Assembly (NCBI RefSeq): GCF_016862995.1
Contig: NZ_BOOA01000037.1
Coordinates: 23,156 to 87,155, forward strand
Direction of reading: 5' to 3'
DNA from: Acrocarpospora phusangensis
Lineage (GTDB): Bacteria; Actinomycetota; Actinomycetes; Streptosporangiales; Streptosporangiaceae
DNA: 64,000 bases
Part shown: piece after piece, positions 16,101 to 23,625 of the stretch
Numbering within the stretch: the first letter of the stretch is position 1
Layout: every line of letters begins with the position of its first letter
Notes under the pieces: model-generated
What the model was told of the DNA's origin: nothing
Seen by the model: the letters and a program-made list of their open reading frames with translations, nothing else
Database searches by the model: none
Made by a program: the position numbers and the translations under genes

Positions 16101-17497
16101 TGGCGGCGGTCGTGCTTCCGTACGCGCCGAAGGGTTTGGGGTTGGTGCTGACGGCGGTCGCGATGGGTCTGGCCGTGCTGCCCGCCGTGCGGCGGAAGGT
16201 GACGCTCTGGTCGGCGGCGTTCTCGATTCTCGGGTACGCGCTGGTGGCCGTGGCGCTGATCCGGGACGCGGAGTGGGTGTTGCGGCCGGCTCTGGTGGCG
16301 TCGGTGTTCGTCGCGTCGCTGGCCCTGTCGGGGGCCGGGCGCGGATGGTTCAGCACGATCAGGGGAGGCGCGTCGGTCGGACTGGCCGTGTTCCCGATGC
16401 CGTGGTTCCTGTCCGCGCCGATCAAGCAGTTCGCGAAACGGCGGCGGCTGCTGCCGGTGCTGGTGAGCCTGGGCGTCACCGCGGTCTTACTGGTCGTCTT
16501 CGGGCTGCTGTTCATGGCCGCCGACGCCGTGTTCTCGCAGTTCGCACGCGATCTGCTGGAAGCGCCCGGCTGGGCGGACGAGCTGCCGTACCGGATCTGC
16601 GTGTTCGTGGTCTTCGGGGTGCTGGTGGCGGCGGCGGTGCTGGTGGCGCTGCGCCCGGTGGCCGAGACCGAGATTCCGCTGCCGCGCGTCTCGATCGGGA
16701 GCACGCTCTGGGTGATCCCGCTGGCCGGTCTCAACCTGCTCTTCGCGGCGTTCGTCGCGGTGCAGATCACGGTCCTGTTCGGCGGCAACGACCGCGTCCT
16801 CGAAACCGCCGGCCTGACCTATGCCGAATACGCCAGATCCGGCTTCTTCGAGCTGGTCACGGTGAGCTTCATCGTGCTGGCCATCGTCGCCCTCTGCTGG
16901 GCCCTGCTGAACCCCGACACCCGGCGCTGGCTGCTCGCCAGCCTCCTTGGCCTGCTCTGCGCCTTCACCCTGGTGATCCTCGCCTCCGCCCTGCACCGCC
17001 TCGACCTCTACATCGACGCGTACGGCCTGACCCGCCTGCGCGCCACGGTCGGCGTCACCATCTGGTGGCTGGCGGCCGTCTTCGTCCTGGTCCTGCTCGC
17101 GGGAGCGGTACGCCTGAAGAGACTGCCCACCACCTGGCTGCCGCGCACCTTCGTCCTCCTCACCGGCGTCACCCTCCTGACCTTCGCCCTCTGGAACCCC
17201 GACGCCCGCATCGCCGAGACCCAGCACGCCGTCCGCGGCGTCGACCGGCTCGACCACCGCTACCTCAGCAGCCTCGGCGTGGAAGCCGTCCCGGCCCTCG
17301 ACCGCCTGCCGGAACCCATCCGCAGCTGCGTTCTGGACCGGATCGTCCGCGACCACAAACTCGACCGCCCCGACCCCTGGAACGGCTGGAACTGGGCCCG
17401 CATCCAGGCCCGCACCACCCTCGCCGCCCACCCCGTCCTCCCGAACCCCCAATGCCCCGACATCCCAACCAGGAGCTACTACCCAACAGTCGACTAG
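13199..17497 (+). CDS. Giant sensor histidine kinase fused to a DUF4173 membrane domain
   Basis: One uninterrupted frame of 1432 residues. Residues 1-330 are a complete kinase: two helices (about 11-30 and 42-58) with almost no extracellular loop, HAMP (60-115), phospho-acceptor His122 in NVSHELRTP, N-box NLLDNAVRHS, G1 DEGPGIP, F-box FERFSR and G2 GGAGLGLAIAKEIV. Residues 330-700 are a low-complexity Ser/Gly/Gln linker with GSGVQ pentapeptides. Two helices follow (about 705-755), then a second linker with 12-residue repeats and a Pro/Gly/Tyr stretch. From about 950 to the end comes a multi-helix region with the DUF4173 block GLTYAEYARSGFFELV. In relatives the kinase and the DUF4173 protein are usually separate genes. 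No frameshift or stop marks the junction. The ATG at 13199 lies 64 bases after the regulator. Confidence 0.88.
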   Translation: MRPLDFLGRIKVKLGLVIVLAVVTAFVVNELGLGADLPGNLRIGIAVVLAVIMVQFMARGMTKPLREMAAAAQTIAKGRYGLRVSATSRDEVGELARAFNAMAADLAEVDRQRRELVANVSHELRTPITGLQAVLENVVDGVSPPDRETLGTALAQTQRLGRLVAQLLDLSRLDSGARPIEAEPFDLGSLCGQAAREAGLASDDVTVHSDVTPGLHLEADPALLAQVLANLLDNAVRHSPAGGTVRLRGRASGSSVQITVHDEGPGIPVGERARVFERFSRLDAGRAADAGGAGLGLAIAKEIVELHQGTIRVIDHPRGCHMLVQLPGRTQMPGTSADPLQNDADSAASSAQGSRTQGSGKQGSKVQRGSGVRASGVRGSGPQRSGAQDTEARRSGTQSGAQSSGVQGSGVQWSGARESGAQESWAQGSGVQGSGVQGSGVQGSGVQESGVQWSGARESGARGVSEARIVLGAASSSAATGSVVARVEPADSVTPNGSVSQSLARESAEVQGADPAGDHLSGADAEGTRVTSSEAVSGGMSGASHGSAGAVSGAVSGISGGSSNALGSVPEMSGGSLPEPAAINSAGPASARSSEPPPAKSFDGSAGSFDSGSAGSSEHRSAKSSESGSAGSSGSGSAGSSGSEKPVSGSSAAAARQAAPITAPVLRPAGVPPVRPPGWPPPGGSYYSMPPRGSGAKSGQAGLGAGMGMMLGFFVGAVLVILAGNTLDGLGGVIVVLLVSGGGAVAGAMVGSSRGSQSYPAPADFGPYPWNPPPGSASPAAKETTEVTVPAAAGQTTAVTAQATSEEVTAVTVPATSGEATGVTVPATSGEATGVTVSAAFEEAVPVAAGSAEDPPVSAAAAAAEVVAADGGSASRGAVVADAQRTEPGHAAPEGERPGVQQPRAGSSREYRPYPGAYGQSAAYGPPGGYGPPGGPPPAYVPPPLFPRPDLPDTPSWVLPAAAVVGVVAAVVLPYAPKGLGLVLTAVAMGLAVLPAVRRKVTLWSAAFSILGYALVAVALIRDAEWVLRPALVASVFVASLALSGAGRGWFSTIRGGASVGLAVFPMPWFLSAPIKQFAKRRRLLPVLVSLGVTAVLLVVFGLLFMAADAVFSQFARDLLEAPGWADELPYRICVFVVFGVLVAAAVLVALRPVAETEIPLPRVSIGSTLWVIPLAGLNLLFAAFVAVQITVLFGGNDRVLETAGLTYAEYARSGFFELVTVSFIVLAIVALCWALLNPDTRRWLLASLLGLLCAFTLVILASALHRLDLYIDAYGLTRLRATVGVTIWWLAAVFVLVLLAGAVRLKRLPTTWLPRTFVLLTGVTLLTFALWNPDARIAETQHAVRGVDRLDHRYLSSLGVEAVPALDRLPEPIRSCVLDRIVRDHKLDRPDPWNGWNWARIQARTTLAAHPVLPNPQCPDIPTRSYYPTVD
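14395..14590 (+). repeat. 15-bp tandem repeats encoding GSGVQ-type pentapeptides
   Basis: A minisatellite inside the kinase fusion gene, with unit GGGTCTGGAGTGCAA and variants. A higher-order copy is visible: about 36 bases ending AGTCTGGGGCGC at 14427-14462 recur at 14547-14582, exactly 120 bases (8 units) apart. Copy number should vary by slippage without breaking the frame, because the unit is a multiple of three. Confidence 0.85.
15557..15736 (+). repeat. 36-bp tandem repeats encoding VTVPATSGEATG-type units
   Basis: Five units start with GTGACC at 15557, 15593, 15629, 15665 and 15701, a strict 36-base period. Units three and four are nearly identical; the first, second and fifth are diverged. 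They form part of the second linker of the kinase-DUF4173 fusion. Confidence 0.85.
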
Positions 17498-17501
17498 CTT
17501 C

Positions 17502-17540
17502 CTACCGATGGTAGCAAATCAAGTAGGATGATGGGTAGCA
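17502..17540 (+). promoter_or_regulatory. Candidate MazE operator and promoter
   Basis: The palindrome CTACC-GAT-GGTAG (17502-17514) overlaps a heptamer GGTAGCA that recurs at 17534-17540. TAGGAT at 17524 could serve as a -10 element between them. Repeated half-sites just upstream of the antitoxin start fit the autorepression usual for ribbon-helix-helix antitoxins. Confidence 0.5.
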
Positions 17541-17547
17541 TCAGGTC

Positions 17548-17778
17548 ATGAAGCTGAGTGTCAGCCTGCCGGACGAGGATGTCGCGTTCATCGACGAGTA
17601 CGTGGCCCGGCATCGGAGCCCGTCTCGATCCGCCGCCATTCACGATGCGTTGAATCTGCTCAGAGAGGTTCATCTGGAAGACGCGTACACGGCCGCTTTC
17701 GAAGAGTGGGATTCCGGCGAAGACGCTTCCCTCTGGGACGGCACCGCGGGGGACGGGCTGGGCGATGCGGAGAGGTGA
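17548..17778 (+). CDS. mazE: MazE-like ribbon-helix-helix antitoxin
   Basis: A 76-residue protein whose N-terminus (MKLSVSLPDEDVAFIDEYV) is a ribbon-helix-helix DNA-binding fold. The acidic C-terminus (EEWDSGEDASLWDG) is the usual toxin-wrapping tail. It overlaps the downstream toxin gene by 14 bases. In this family the antitoxin binds and silences the RNase and represses the operon with it. Palindromic GGTAG sites lie just upstream. Confidence 0.88.
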   Translation: MKLSVSLPDEDVAFIDEYVARHRSPSRSAAIHDALNLLREVHLEDAYTAAFEEWDSGEDASLWDGTAGDGLGDAER

Positions 17779-18112
17779 CCTCTTCTGGGTGGACTTCGAG
17801 CCCGTACGAGGGTCGGAAGTCATGAAGACCCGACCGGCGGTCATCGTCAGCAGGGACGCGGCCAACCGCTCGGTCGAGCGCAACGGCAGAGGCGTGGTCA
17901 CAGTCGTCCCGCTCACCTCGAACACCGCCCAGGTTCTATCCTTCCAGGTCCTGGTTCCCGCCGAGGAGTCCGGGCTGGGTAGGGATTCGAAGGCTCAGGT
18001 GGAGCAGCTACGGGCGGTGGCGTTTCAGCGCGTGGGCGGCCGAATCGGGCAGTTGCCCCCGGCTCTCATGAAGCAGATCGACCGGGCGCTGGCCGAGCAT
18101 CTGGCCATTTGA
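17765..18112 (+). CDS. mazF: MazF-family endoribonuclease toxin
   Basis: A 115-residue PemK/MazF-fold toxin. The conserved opening RRGDLFWVDFEP, then GSEVMKTRPAVIVS, and the strand VVTVVPLTSNT carry the catalytic Arg and Thr positions typical of the family. The C-terminal helix LMKQIDRALAEHL is also present. MazF toxins cleave single-stranded RNA at short sites and arrest growth when the labile antitoxin is lost. It overlaps mazE; cleavage specificity cannot be read from sequence. Confidence 0.92.
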   Translation: MRRGDLFWVDFEPVRGSEVMKTRPAVIVSRDAANRSVERNGRGVVTVVPLTSNTAQVLSFQVLVPAEESGLGRDSKAQVEQLRAVAFQRVGGRIGQLPPALMKQIDRALAEHLAI

Positions 18113-18165
18113 TTGGAGCCCTGGTCCCGGCCGATCATTCCGGGGCGAGGTGCTTGAATCGGGGG

Positions 18166-19704
18166 ATGGGACTTGACCTTGTGGTGCGGGGTGGCTGGGT
18201 CGTCGACGGGGCTGGGGGGCCTCGGTTTCGCGGCGATGTCGGCGTGCGGGATGGGCGAATTGTCCAGGTCGGGTCCCTTGGAGGAGTGGAGGCGGCCGCC
18301 GTCGTCGAGGCAGGGGGACGGTATGTGCTGCCGGGGTTCGTGGATTGCCACTCCCATGGCGACGGGGTGATTTTCGAGAAGAACGTGCAGCTTGCTTGTT
18401 TGCGGCAAGGGGTGACGAGCGTCCTGTTCGGGCAGGACGGCTTGTCGTTCGCTCCGGTGAGGCAAAAAGCGACATTTCGCTATGTACGCCGATATTTCGC
18501 GGCGATCAATGGCGGACATCCGGCGGTCGAGGGACCGGTGTCGGTGGGGGAACTGCTGGGGGGATATGACAAGGCTGTCGCGGTCAACGCGGGTTATCTG
18601 ATTCCGCATGGAACCGTCCGATTCGACGTCATGGGGGCGGCCGAGCGAGCGGCGGATCCGGAAGAACTGGCCGCCATGCGGGGAATCGTGGAGCGAGGGC
18701 TGAGCGAGGGCGCGGTGGGAATCTCCAGCGGGCTGGAGTACGCGCCGGGCCGGTATGCGGACGCGCGAGAACTGGCGGATATCTGTGCGGCCCTCAACGG
18801 ACGGCCCTACGTGACGCACATGCGGGGATACGGAGCCCAGGCTGGCGTCGGCATGGCGGAGGTCGTCGAGATCGCCCGACTCTCCGGCGCCGCCATGCAC
18901 GTCTCCCACTTCCACGGCCCCTCGGCCGACCTGCTGCCCCTCGTGGCCGACGCCCGCGCCCAGGACGTGGACCTGACCTTCGACACCTACCCCTACCTGC
19001 GCGGAAGCACCATCCTCGGGATGGTCGTGCTCCCCCCGTGGGTGCCCGCCGCGGACATCGAGCAGGCGATCGCCGTACTCGCCGCCGAGGGGGAGCGGGT
19101 GAAGCGCGAGTGGGCGGGCGTCGTCTGGGAGCGGCTGACCCTCGCCCACGCGCCCGGCTTCGAATGGGCGGAGGGCCTGACCCTGCCGGAGGCCGCCGAG
19201 CGGCACGGCACCAGGGTCGAGGAGTTCTGCCGGCTCCTGCTGATCGAGACCCGCCTGGAGGCGGGCTGCGTGATGACCCGCCCCGACGAAGGCCCGAGCG
19301 GCGACGAGTCCATGCGCGCGATCATGCGCGATCCCGGGCACACGGGCGGATCCGACGGCATCCACGTCGGCGGCCACCCGCATCCCCGCGCGTACGGCAC
19401 GTTCGCCCGCTACCTCGGCCGGCATGTCCGCGAACTGGGCGACCTGACCTGGGAGCAAGCCGCCGTGCACCTCGCCTCGCACCCGGCGCGCCGGTTCCGC
19501 CTGCCGGACCGCGGTCTGATCCGCCCCGGCCAGATCGCCGACCTGATCGTGGTGGACCCGGCCACCGTGACCGACACCGCGACGTACCAGGACCCGCGCT
19601 CGCCGGCCACCGGCATCGACGACGTGCTCGTCGCCGGCGTCCCGGTGCTCAGGGACGGCAGGCTGACCGGGGCCACGCCCGGCCGTGCCCTCCGTGCCGC
19701 CTGA
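18166..19704 (+). CDS. D-aminoacylase / N-acyl-D-amino-acid deacylase
   Basis: Amidohydrolase-superfamily enzyme of 512 residues that frees D-amino acids from N-acyl-D-amino acids. It has the beta-sandwich start (LDLVVRGGWVVDGAG), the metal site in LPGFVDCHSHGD, later His in THMRGYG and HVSHFHGPS, the Asp segment GGSDGIHVGGHPHPR, and the C-terminal strand DLIVVDPATV. Length matches the family. The ATG at 18166 is the only good start before the domain. The next genes encode a PLP enzyme acting on D-amino acids and a RidA deaminase, so this appears to be the first step of a short D-amino-acid pathway. Confidence 0.9.
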   Translation: MGLDLVVRGGWVVDGAGGPRFRGDVGVRDGRIVQVGSLGGVEAAAVVEAGGRYVLPGFVDCHSHGDGVIFEKNVQLACLRQGVTSVLFGQDGLSFAPVRQKATFRYVRRYFAAINGGHPAVEGPVSVGELLGGYDKAVAVNAGYLIPHGTVRFDVMGAAERAADPEELAAMRGIVERGLSEGAVGISSGLEYAPGRYADARELADICAALNGRPYVTHMRGYGAQAGVGMAEVVEIARLSGAAMHVSHFHGPSADLLPLVADARAQDVDLTFDTYPYLRGSTILGMVVLPPWVPAADIEQAIAVLAAEGERVKREWAGVVWERLTLAHAPGFEWAEGLTLPEAAERHGTRVEEFCRLLLIETRLEAGCVMTRPDEGPSGDESMRAIMRDPGHTGGSDGIHVGGHPHPRAYGTFARYLGRHVRELGDLTWEQAAVHLASHPARRFRLPDRGLIRPGQIADLIVVDPATVTDTATYQDPRSPATGIDDVLVAGVPVLRDGRLTGATPGRALRAA

Positions 19705-19757
19705 GGTCCAGTACGATCCACGAGGTGGTCTATACCGGGCAGATCGGAGGCGGACGG

Positions 19758-20930
19758 ATGTTCTCTGACATCGATCCGTCCCACCCGGCGGCGGATCTGG
19801 TCGCGGATCTGGTCATCGACTGGCGCACCCGCGGTTTCCTGCACCCCGAACCGGTCACCCGCGCCGACTTCCTGGCCGCCCGCCACTCCCTCTTCGACGG
19901 GCCTTTCACCTGGCCACTCCTGGTGCTGCGGCAGTCCGCGCTGGAGAACAACATCGCCACGCTGGCCCGCTTCACCCGCGACCACGGCCTCACCTTCGCC
20001 CCCCACGGCAAGACCACCATGTCCCCCGAGCTCTGCCACGCCCAGCTCCGCGCCGGCGCCTGGGGCATGACCGCCGCCAACGCCGCCCAGACCCTCGCGT
20101 TCCGCCACTTCGGCGTACGGCGCGTGCTCCTGGCCAGCGAGGTCTACGACACGGGAGCGCTCCGCTGGCTGGCCGGCGAACTCGACGCGGGCTTCGAATG
20201 CCTGGTCTACGCCGACTGCCTGGACGGCGTCGCCACCCTGGCCGCCCGCGCGGGCGCCCGGCCCTTCCAGGTCCTGATCGAACTCGGCCACCCGGGCGGC
20301 CGTACCGGCTGCCGCGGCCTGGACGAACTCCGCGCCATCGCCGGCGCGATCACCGCCACCCCGGGCGTCGAACTCGCCGGTGTCGCCGGTTACGAGGGCA
20401 CCCAGCCGGGCCCGGACGAGGTCCGCGCCTACCTGCGCGAACTCCGGCAGGCCGCCGAACTGGTCCGGCCGCTGACCCCGGACCTGATCGTCTCGGCGGG
20501 CGGCAGCGCCTGGCTGGACCTGGTCGCCGCCGAGCTGAAGGACCTCGACGCGACCGTGATCCTGCGCAGCGGCGCGTACGTCGCCCACGACGAAGGCCTG
20601 TACGCGCGCACCAGCCCGCTCCGCGACGTGCTCCAGCCCGCCATCGAGGTCTGGGCCCAGGTGATCTCCACCCCGGAGCCCGGCCTCGTCCTGGTCGGCA
20701 TGGGCAAACGCGACATCCCGTACGACATCGACCTGCCCATCCCGCGCAACGGGCTCACCGTGGAGCGCATCCAGGACCAGCACACCTACCTGAGCGGCGA
20801 CGGCGTACGCCCCGGGGACCTGGTGGCGTTCGGGATCTCCCACCCGTGCACGGCGTTCGACAAGTGGCGCGTCATCCCCGTCGTGGACGACGACCACGTG
20901 GTAGTCGACTTGATCACCACCTATTTCTAG
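19758..20930 (+). CDS. D-serine dehydratase / D-threonine aldolase-like PLP enzyme (DSD1 family)
   Basis: A fold-III PLP enzyme of 390 residues. The alanine-racemase-like barrel has the PLP lysine in APHGKTTMSPEL (about residue 83). The DSD1-type C-terminal domain has the metal-site motif HPCTAFDKWRVIPVVDDD. Family members dehydrate D-serine or cleave D-3-hydroxy amino acids, often with a divalent metal. Starting at ATG 19758 behind GGAGGCGGACGG, it sits between the D-aminoacylase and RidA. A dehydratase producing an aminoacrylate that RidA clears is the more economical reading. Confidence 0.85.
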   Translation: MFSDIDPSHPAADLVADLVIDWRTRGFLHPEPVTRADFLAARHSLFDGPFTWPLLVLRQSALENNIATLARFTRDHGLTFAPHGKTTMSPELCHAQLRAGAWGMTAANAAQTLAFRHFGVRRVLLASEVYDTGALRWLAGELDAGFECLVYADCLDGVATLAARAGARPFQVLIELGHPGGRTGCRGLDELRAIAGAITATPGVELAGVAGYEGTQPGPDEVRAYLRELRQAAELVRPLTPDLIVSAGGSAWLDLVAAELKDLDATVILRSGAYVAHDEGLYARTSPLRDVLQPAIEVWAQVISTPEPGLVLVGMGKRDIPYDIDLPIPRNGLTVERIQDQHTYLSGDGVRPGDLVAFGISHPCTAFDKWRVIPVVDDDHVVVDLITTYF

Positions 20931-20940
20931 GAGCGAAAAG

Positions 20941-21327
20941 ATGACCGGCAAGCAGGAGATCCGTACCACCGACAGCTACGCGCCGGTCGGCCCCTACTCG
21001 CAGGGCCTGGCGGTGGGGGACTTCGTGTACACGGCGGGCGTCGGACCGCTGGACGCGGTGACCGGCGAGGTGGTGGGCGCCGACGTGGCCGAGCAGACGC
21101 ACAAGACCCTGCAGAACCTGGGCGCCATCCTGGCCGCGCACGGCCTCACCTTCGACCACGTGGTCAAGTCCACCGTGCACCTGCAGAACCTGCACGAGGA
21201 CTTCGCCGCCTACAACGAGGTGTACAAGACGTACTTCACCGAGCCGTACCCGGTGCGGACCACCGTCGGCTCGCAGCTGCTGAACATCCTCGTCGAGATC
21301 GACTTCGTGGCCTACAAGGGGCATTAG
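20941..21327 (+). CDS. ridA: RidA family enamine/imine deaminase
   Basis: A 128-residue YjgF/YER057c/UK114 protein. It shows the YAPVGPYSQGLAVGDFVYTAG start, and the substrate-binding Arg in YPVRTTVGSQL followed by the LVEIDFVAY strand. RidA trimers hydrolyse 2-aminoacrylate and related intermediates released by PLP dehydratases. The DSD1-like gene lies 10 bases upstream, which supports that pairing. The following gene starts directly after its stop codon. Confidence 0.95.
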   Translation: MTGKQEIRTTDSYAPVGPYSQGLAVGDFVYTAGVGPLDAVTGEVVGADVAEQTHKTLQNLGAILAAHGLTFDHVVKSTVHLQNLHEDFAAYNEVYKTYFTEPYPVRTTVGSQLLNILVEIDFVAYKGH

Positions 21328-22512
21328 GTGGACACCTCCGTGTACGTCTTCGCCGAGGACCTGGCCGAGGGCGTCGATCAGGTCCTCGACCGGATCACCG
21401 GGTACGGCGCCGCCGGCGTGACCATCGCCGCGGCCTACCACCAGACCAGGGACGTCACCCCGCACGGCGCCACCCGCCTGACCGTGCGCCACGACGGCGT
21501 GCGTTTCCCCCTGCCGGACGGCCTCTTCGGCCGCCTGCTCCCCCCGCTCCAGCCCCCGCTTCCCCTCGCCGAGCTGACCAGGCCGGGCCTGGCCCGGCAC
21601 GGCTGGACGGTCTTCCTCCGCAACGCCGCCATCGGCGCCCTCCACCCGGAGGTCACCGTCCGCAACTGCTTCGGCGACCGCGGCTCCCCGGCCGACCTCT
21701 GCCCGGCCCACCCCGACGTGCGCGAATACGCGGTGGCCCTGGCCCGCGCCGTCGCCCGGCAGGGCTTTGACAGCGTCGTCGCCGAAGACCTGCACTTCCG
21801 GCCCTTCAGCCAGGAACGCTGCGCGGTCCCGCTCGGCCCGATGGACGCCTTCCTGTTCGGGCTCTGCTTCTGCCACCACTGCCTGCGCCGCGCCGCCGAC
21901 CTGGGTGTCAACGCCGAGGTGGCGCGCGAGGAGTGCGGCAGGATCGTCGGCGGCGTGCTCGACGGCGACCCGCCCGCCCAGGGCGAGGTCACCAGGGCCG
22001 CGCTCACCGCCTACGCAGGCCCGGAGGTCGTCGCGTACGCGCGGGCCAGGTCGGAGACCGTCACCACGCTGGTGGCCGAGGTGTCCGCCGCCGTCACCGA
22101 GGAGGGCTCCACGCTCACCTTCACCGACGGCACCGGCGGGGCCAAAGGCTACGCCGACGGCCTGCCCCCGGCCGGTCTCGCCGCCCACGACGCCTGGCAG
22201 CTCGGCGTGGACCTGGTCGCGCTCGGCGACATCGTGCCGTCCTTCGCCGTGCTCGCCTTCGCCCGCGACGCGGCCAGGGTCGCCGACGACATCGCCGCCT
22301 ACCAGCGTTCGGTCGGCAAGGACCGGGAGCTGCGCGCCGTCCTCCGCCCGGGCGCCCCGGACATCGCCGCGCTCGGCGAGACCGACGCCACCGACCGCCT
22401 GGCCGCCAAGGTCCGCGCCGCCAAGGCCGCCGGAGCGACCGCCGTCGACTTCTACGCGTACGGCCTGGCCCCGCTCAACACGCTGGCCAGGATAAAGAAC
22501 TCTCTAGGCTGA
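21328..22512 (+). CDS. Protein of unknown function in the D-amino-acid cluster
   Basis: A 394-residue cytoplasmic protein that I do not recognise. GTG 21328 follows the RidA stop without a gap, and AAGGGG lies just upstream. The pattern (YVFAEDLAEG, then GAAGVTIAAAYHQ, HGWTVFLRN, DLCPAHPDVREY, VVAEDLHF, GATAVDFYAYGL) suggests a TIM-barrel with glycosidase-like alternation of strands and acidic loop residues. A CFCHHC motif near residue 180 could bind metal or iron-sulfur. It overlaps the convergent LacI gene by 9 bases. Position argues for a role in the same catabolic pathway; the reaction is unknown. Confidence 0.75.
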   Translation: MDTSVYVFAEDLAEGVDQVLDRITGYGAAGVTIAAAYHQTRDVTPHGATRLTVRHDGVRFPLPDGLFGRLLPPLQPPLPLAELTRPGLARHGWTVFLRNAAIGALHPEVTVRNCFGDRGSPADLCPAHPDVREYAVALARAVARQGFDSVVAEDLHFRPFSQERCAVPLGPMDAFLFGLCFCHHCLRRAADLGVNAEVAREECGRIVGGVLDGDPPAQGEVTRAALTAYAGPEVVAYARARSETVTTLVAEVSAAVTEEGSTLTFTDGTGGAKGYADGLPPAGLAAHDAWQLGVDLVALGDIVPSFAVLAFARDAARVADDIAAYQRSVGKDRELRAVLRPGAPDIAALGETDATDRLAAKVRAAKAAGATAVDFYAYGLAPLNTLARIKNSLG

Positions 22513-23505
22513 CTCGCGGATGACCAGCTCGGTGGGGAGGATCACCGGGCTGGCCGCCTTCTCGTCGCCTTCCAGCAGGCTGAGCAGCAGCTGGACCATG
22601 GCCGCCGCCTGCTCGATGATCGGATGCCGGACCGTGGTGAGCGGCGGGTCGGTGTACCTGGCCGCCTCGATGTCGTCGAAGCCGACGATGGCCACGTCGT
22701 CGGGCACGCTCCGCCCGGCGTGGCGCAGCGCCTGGATGGCGCCGATGGCCATCAGGTCGTTGGCGATGAACACCGCGTCCAGCTGCGGATCGTCCTCCAG
22801 CAGCTGCCGCATCGCGGTCGCCCCCGACTCCCGGGTGAAGTCGCCCACGGCCACGATCGAACGCCGGTCGGAGTCGCGCAGCGCCTTCCGGTACCCGGTC
22901 AGCCGGTCCTGGCCGCCGATCATGTCCTGCGGGCCCGCGATGGTGGCGATCCGCCGCCGCCCCCGGTCCAGCAGGTGCCGCACCGCCTTCTCCGCGCCGC
23001 CGACGTTGTCGTTGTCCACGTACGGCAGCGCCACCGGAACGGCGGGCCGGCCGTACGAGACGGCGGGCACGCCCATCCGGGTGATGGCGGCGGGCAGCGG
23101 GTCGGCGCCGTGCATGGAGATGAGCATGACGCCGTCCACGTGCCCGGAGGCGATGTAGCGTTCGACCCGGGCGTGGCTCTGCGCGGTGCCGCTGAGCATG
23201 AGCACGACCTGCTTGTCGGCCGCCTCCAGCTCCACGCTGGCCGAACGGATCACCGTGGAGAACATGGGGTCGTCGGAGAACACCCGGGTGGGCGGTTCGG
23301 AGACGACCAGGGCGATGGAGTCGGTCCGCTGCGTGACCAGGCTGCGCGCCGCCGAGTTGGGCACGTAGCCCAGCTCGCGCACGGCGCGCATGACCACGTC
23401 GCGGATCTCCGGGCCGACCGTGGACTGGCCGTTGACGACCCTGGAAACGGTCGCCCGGGACACTCCCGCGCGCGCGGCGACAGCCTCCAAGGTGGGGCGC
23501 TTCAT
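22504..23505 (-). CDS. LacI-family transcriptional regulator
   Basis: A 333-residue regulator with an N-terminal helix-turn-helix (PTLEAVAARAGVSRATVSRVVNG, shown split: PTLEAVAARAG / VSRATVSRVVNG), hinge helix SAARSLVT, and a periplasmic-binding-like sugar domain. It is the last gene of the sugar-transporter operon and starts at ATG 23505 behind GGAGGG. A second LacI gene at 29018 is clearly paralogous along its whole length and has the identical recognition helix, so both may bind the GAGAGCGCTCTC palindromes. The inducer is probably a beta-glucan oligosaccharide. Confidence 0.93.
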   Translation of the reverse strand: MKRPTLEAVAARAGVSRATVSRVVNGQSTVGPEIRDVVMRAVRELGYVPNSAARSLVTQRTDSIALVVSEPPTRVFSDDPMFSTVIRSASVELEAADKQVVLMLSGTAQSHARVERYIASGHVDGVMLISMHGADPLPAAITRMGVPAVSYGRPAVPVALPYVDNDNVGGAEKAVRHLLDRGRRRIATIAGPQDMIGGQDRLTGYRKALRDSDRRSIVAVGDFTRESGATAMRQLLEDDPQLDAVFIANDLMAIGAIQALRHAGRSVPDDVAIVGFDDIEAARYTDPPLTTVRHPIIEQAAAMVQLLLSLLEGDEKAASPVILPTELVIRESA

Positions 23506-23520
23506 TAGGACCCTCCGCTA

Positions 23521-23614
23521 ATGAGAAAATGCGCGACCTAGCTTACCGATCTCACGTAGTCGCAGGTCGGGCGATTGAACGCAGATATTTTAGTCCAGGC
23601 GGCGCATTTCTCAT
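23521..23614. other. Long-range inverted repeat between permease and lacI
   Basis: ATGAGAAAATGCGC (23521-23534) and GCGCATTTCTCAT (23602-23614) are inverted copies with one base gap, separated by 67 bases. They could form a stem that separates transcription of the transporter genes from the regulator, or two operator half-sites. The stretch between holds no other recognisable signal. Confidence 0.4.
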
Positions 23615-23625
23615 TTTTGCGTCGG

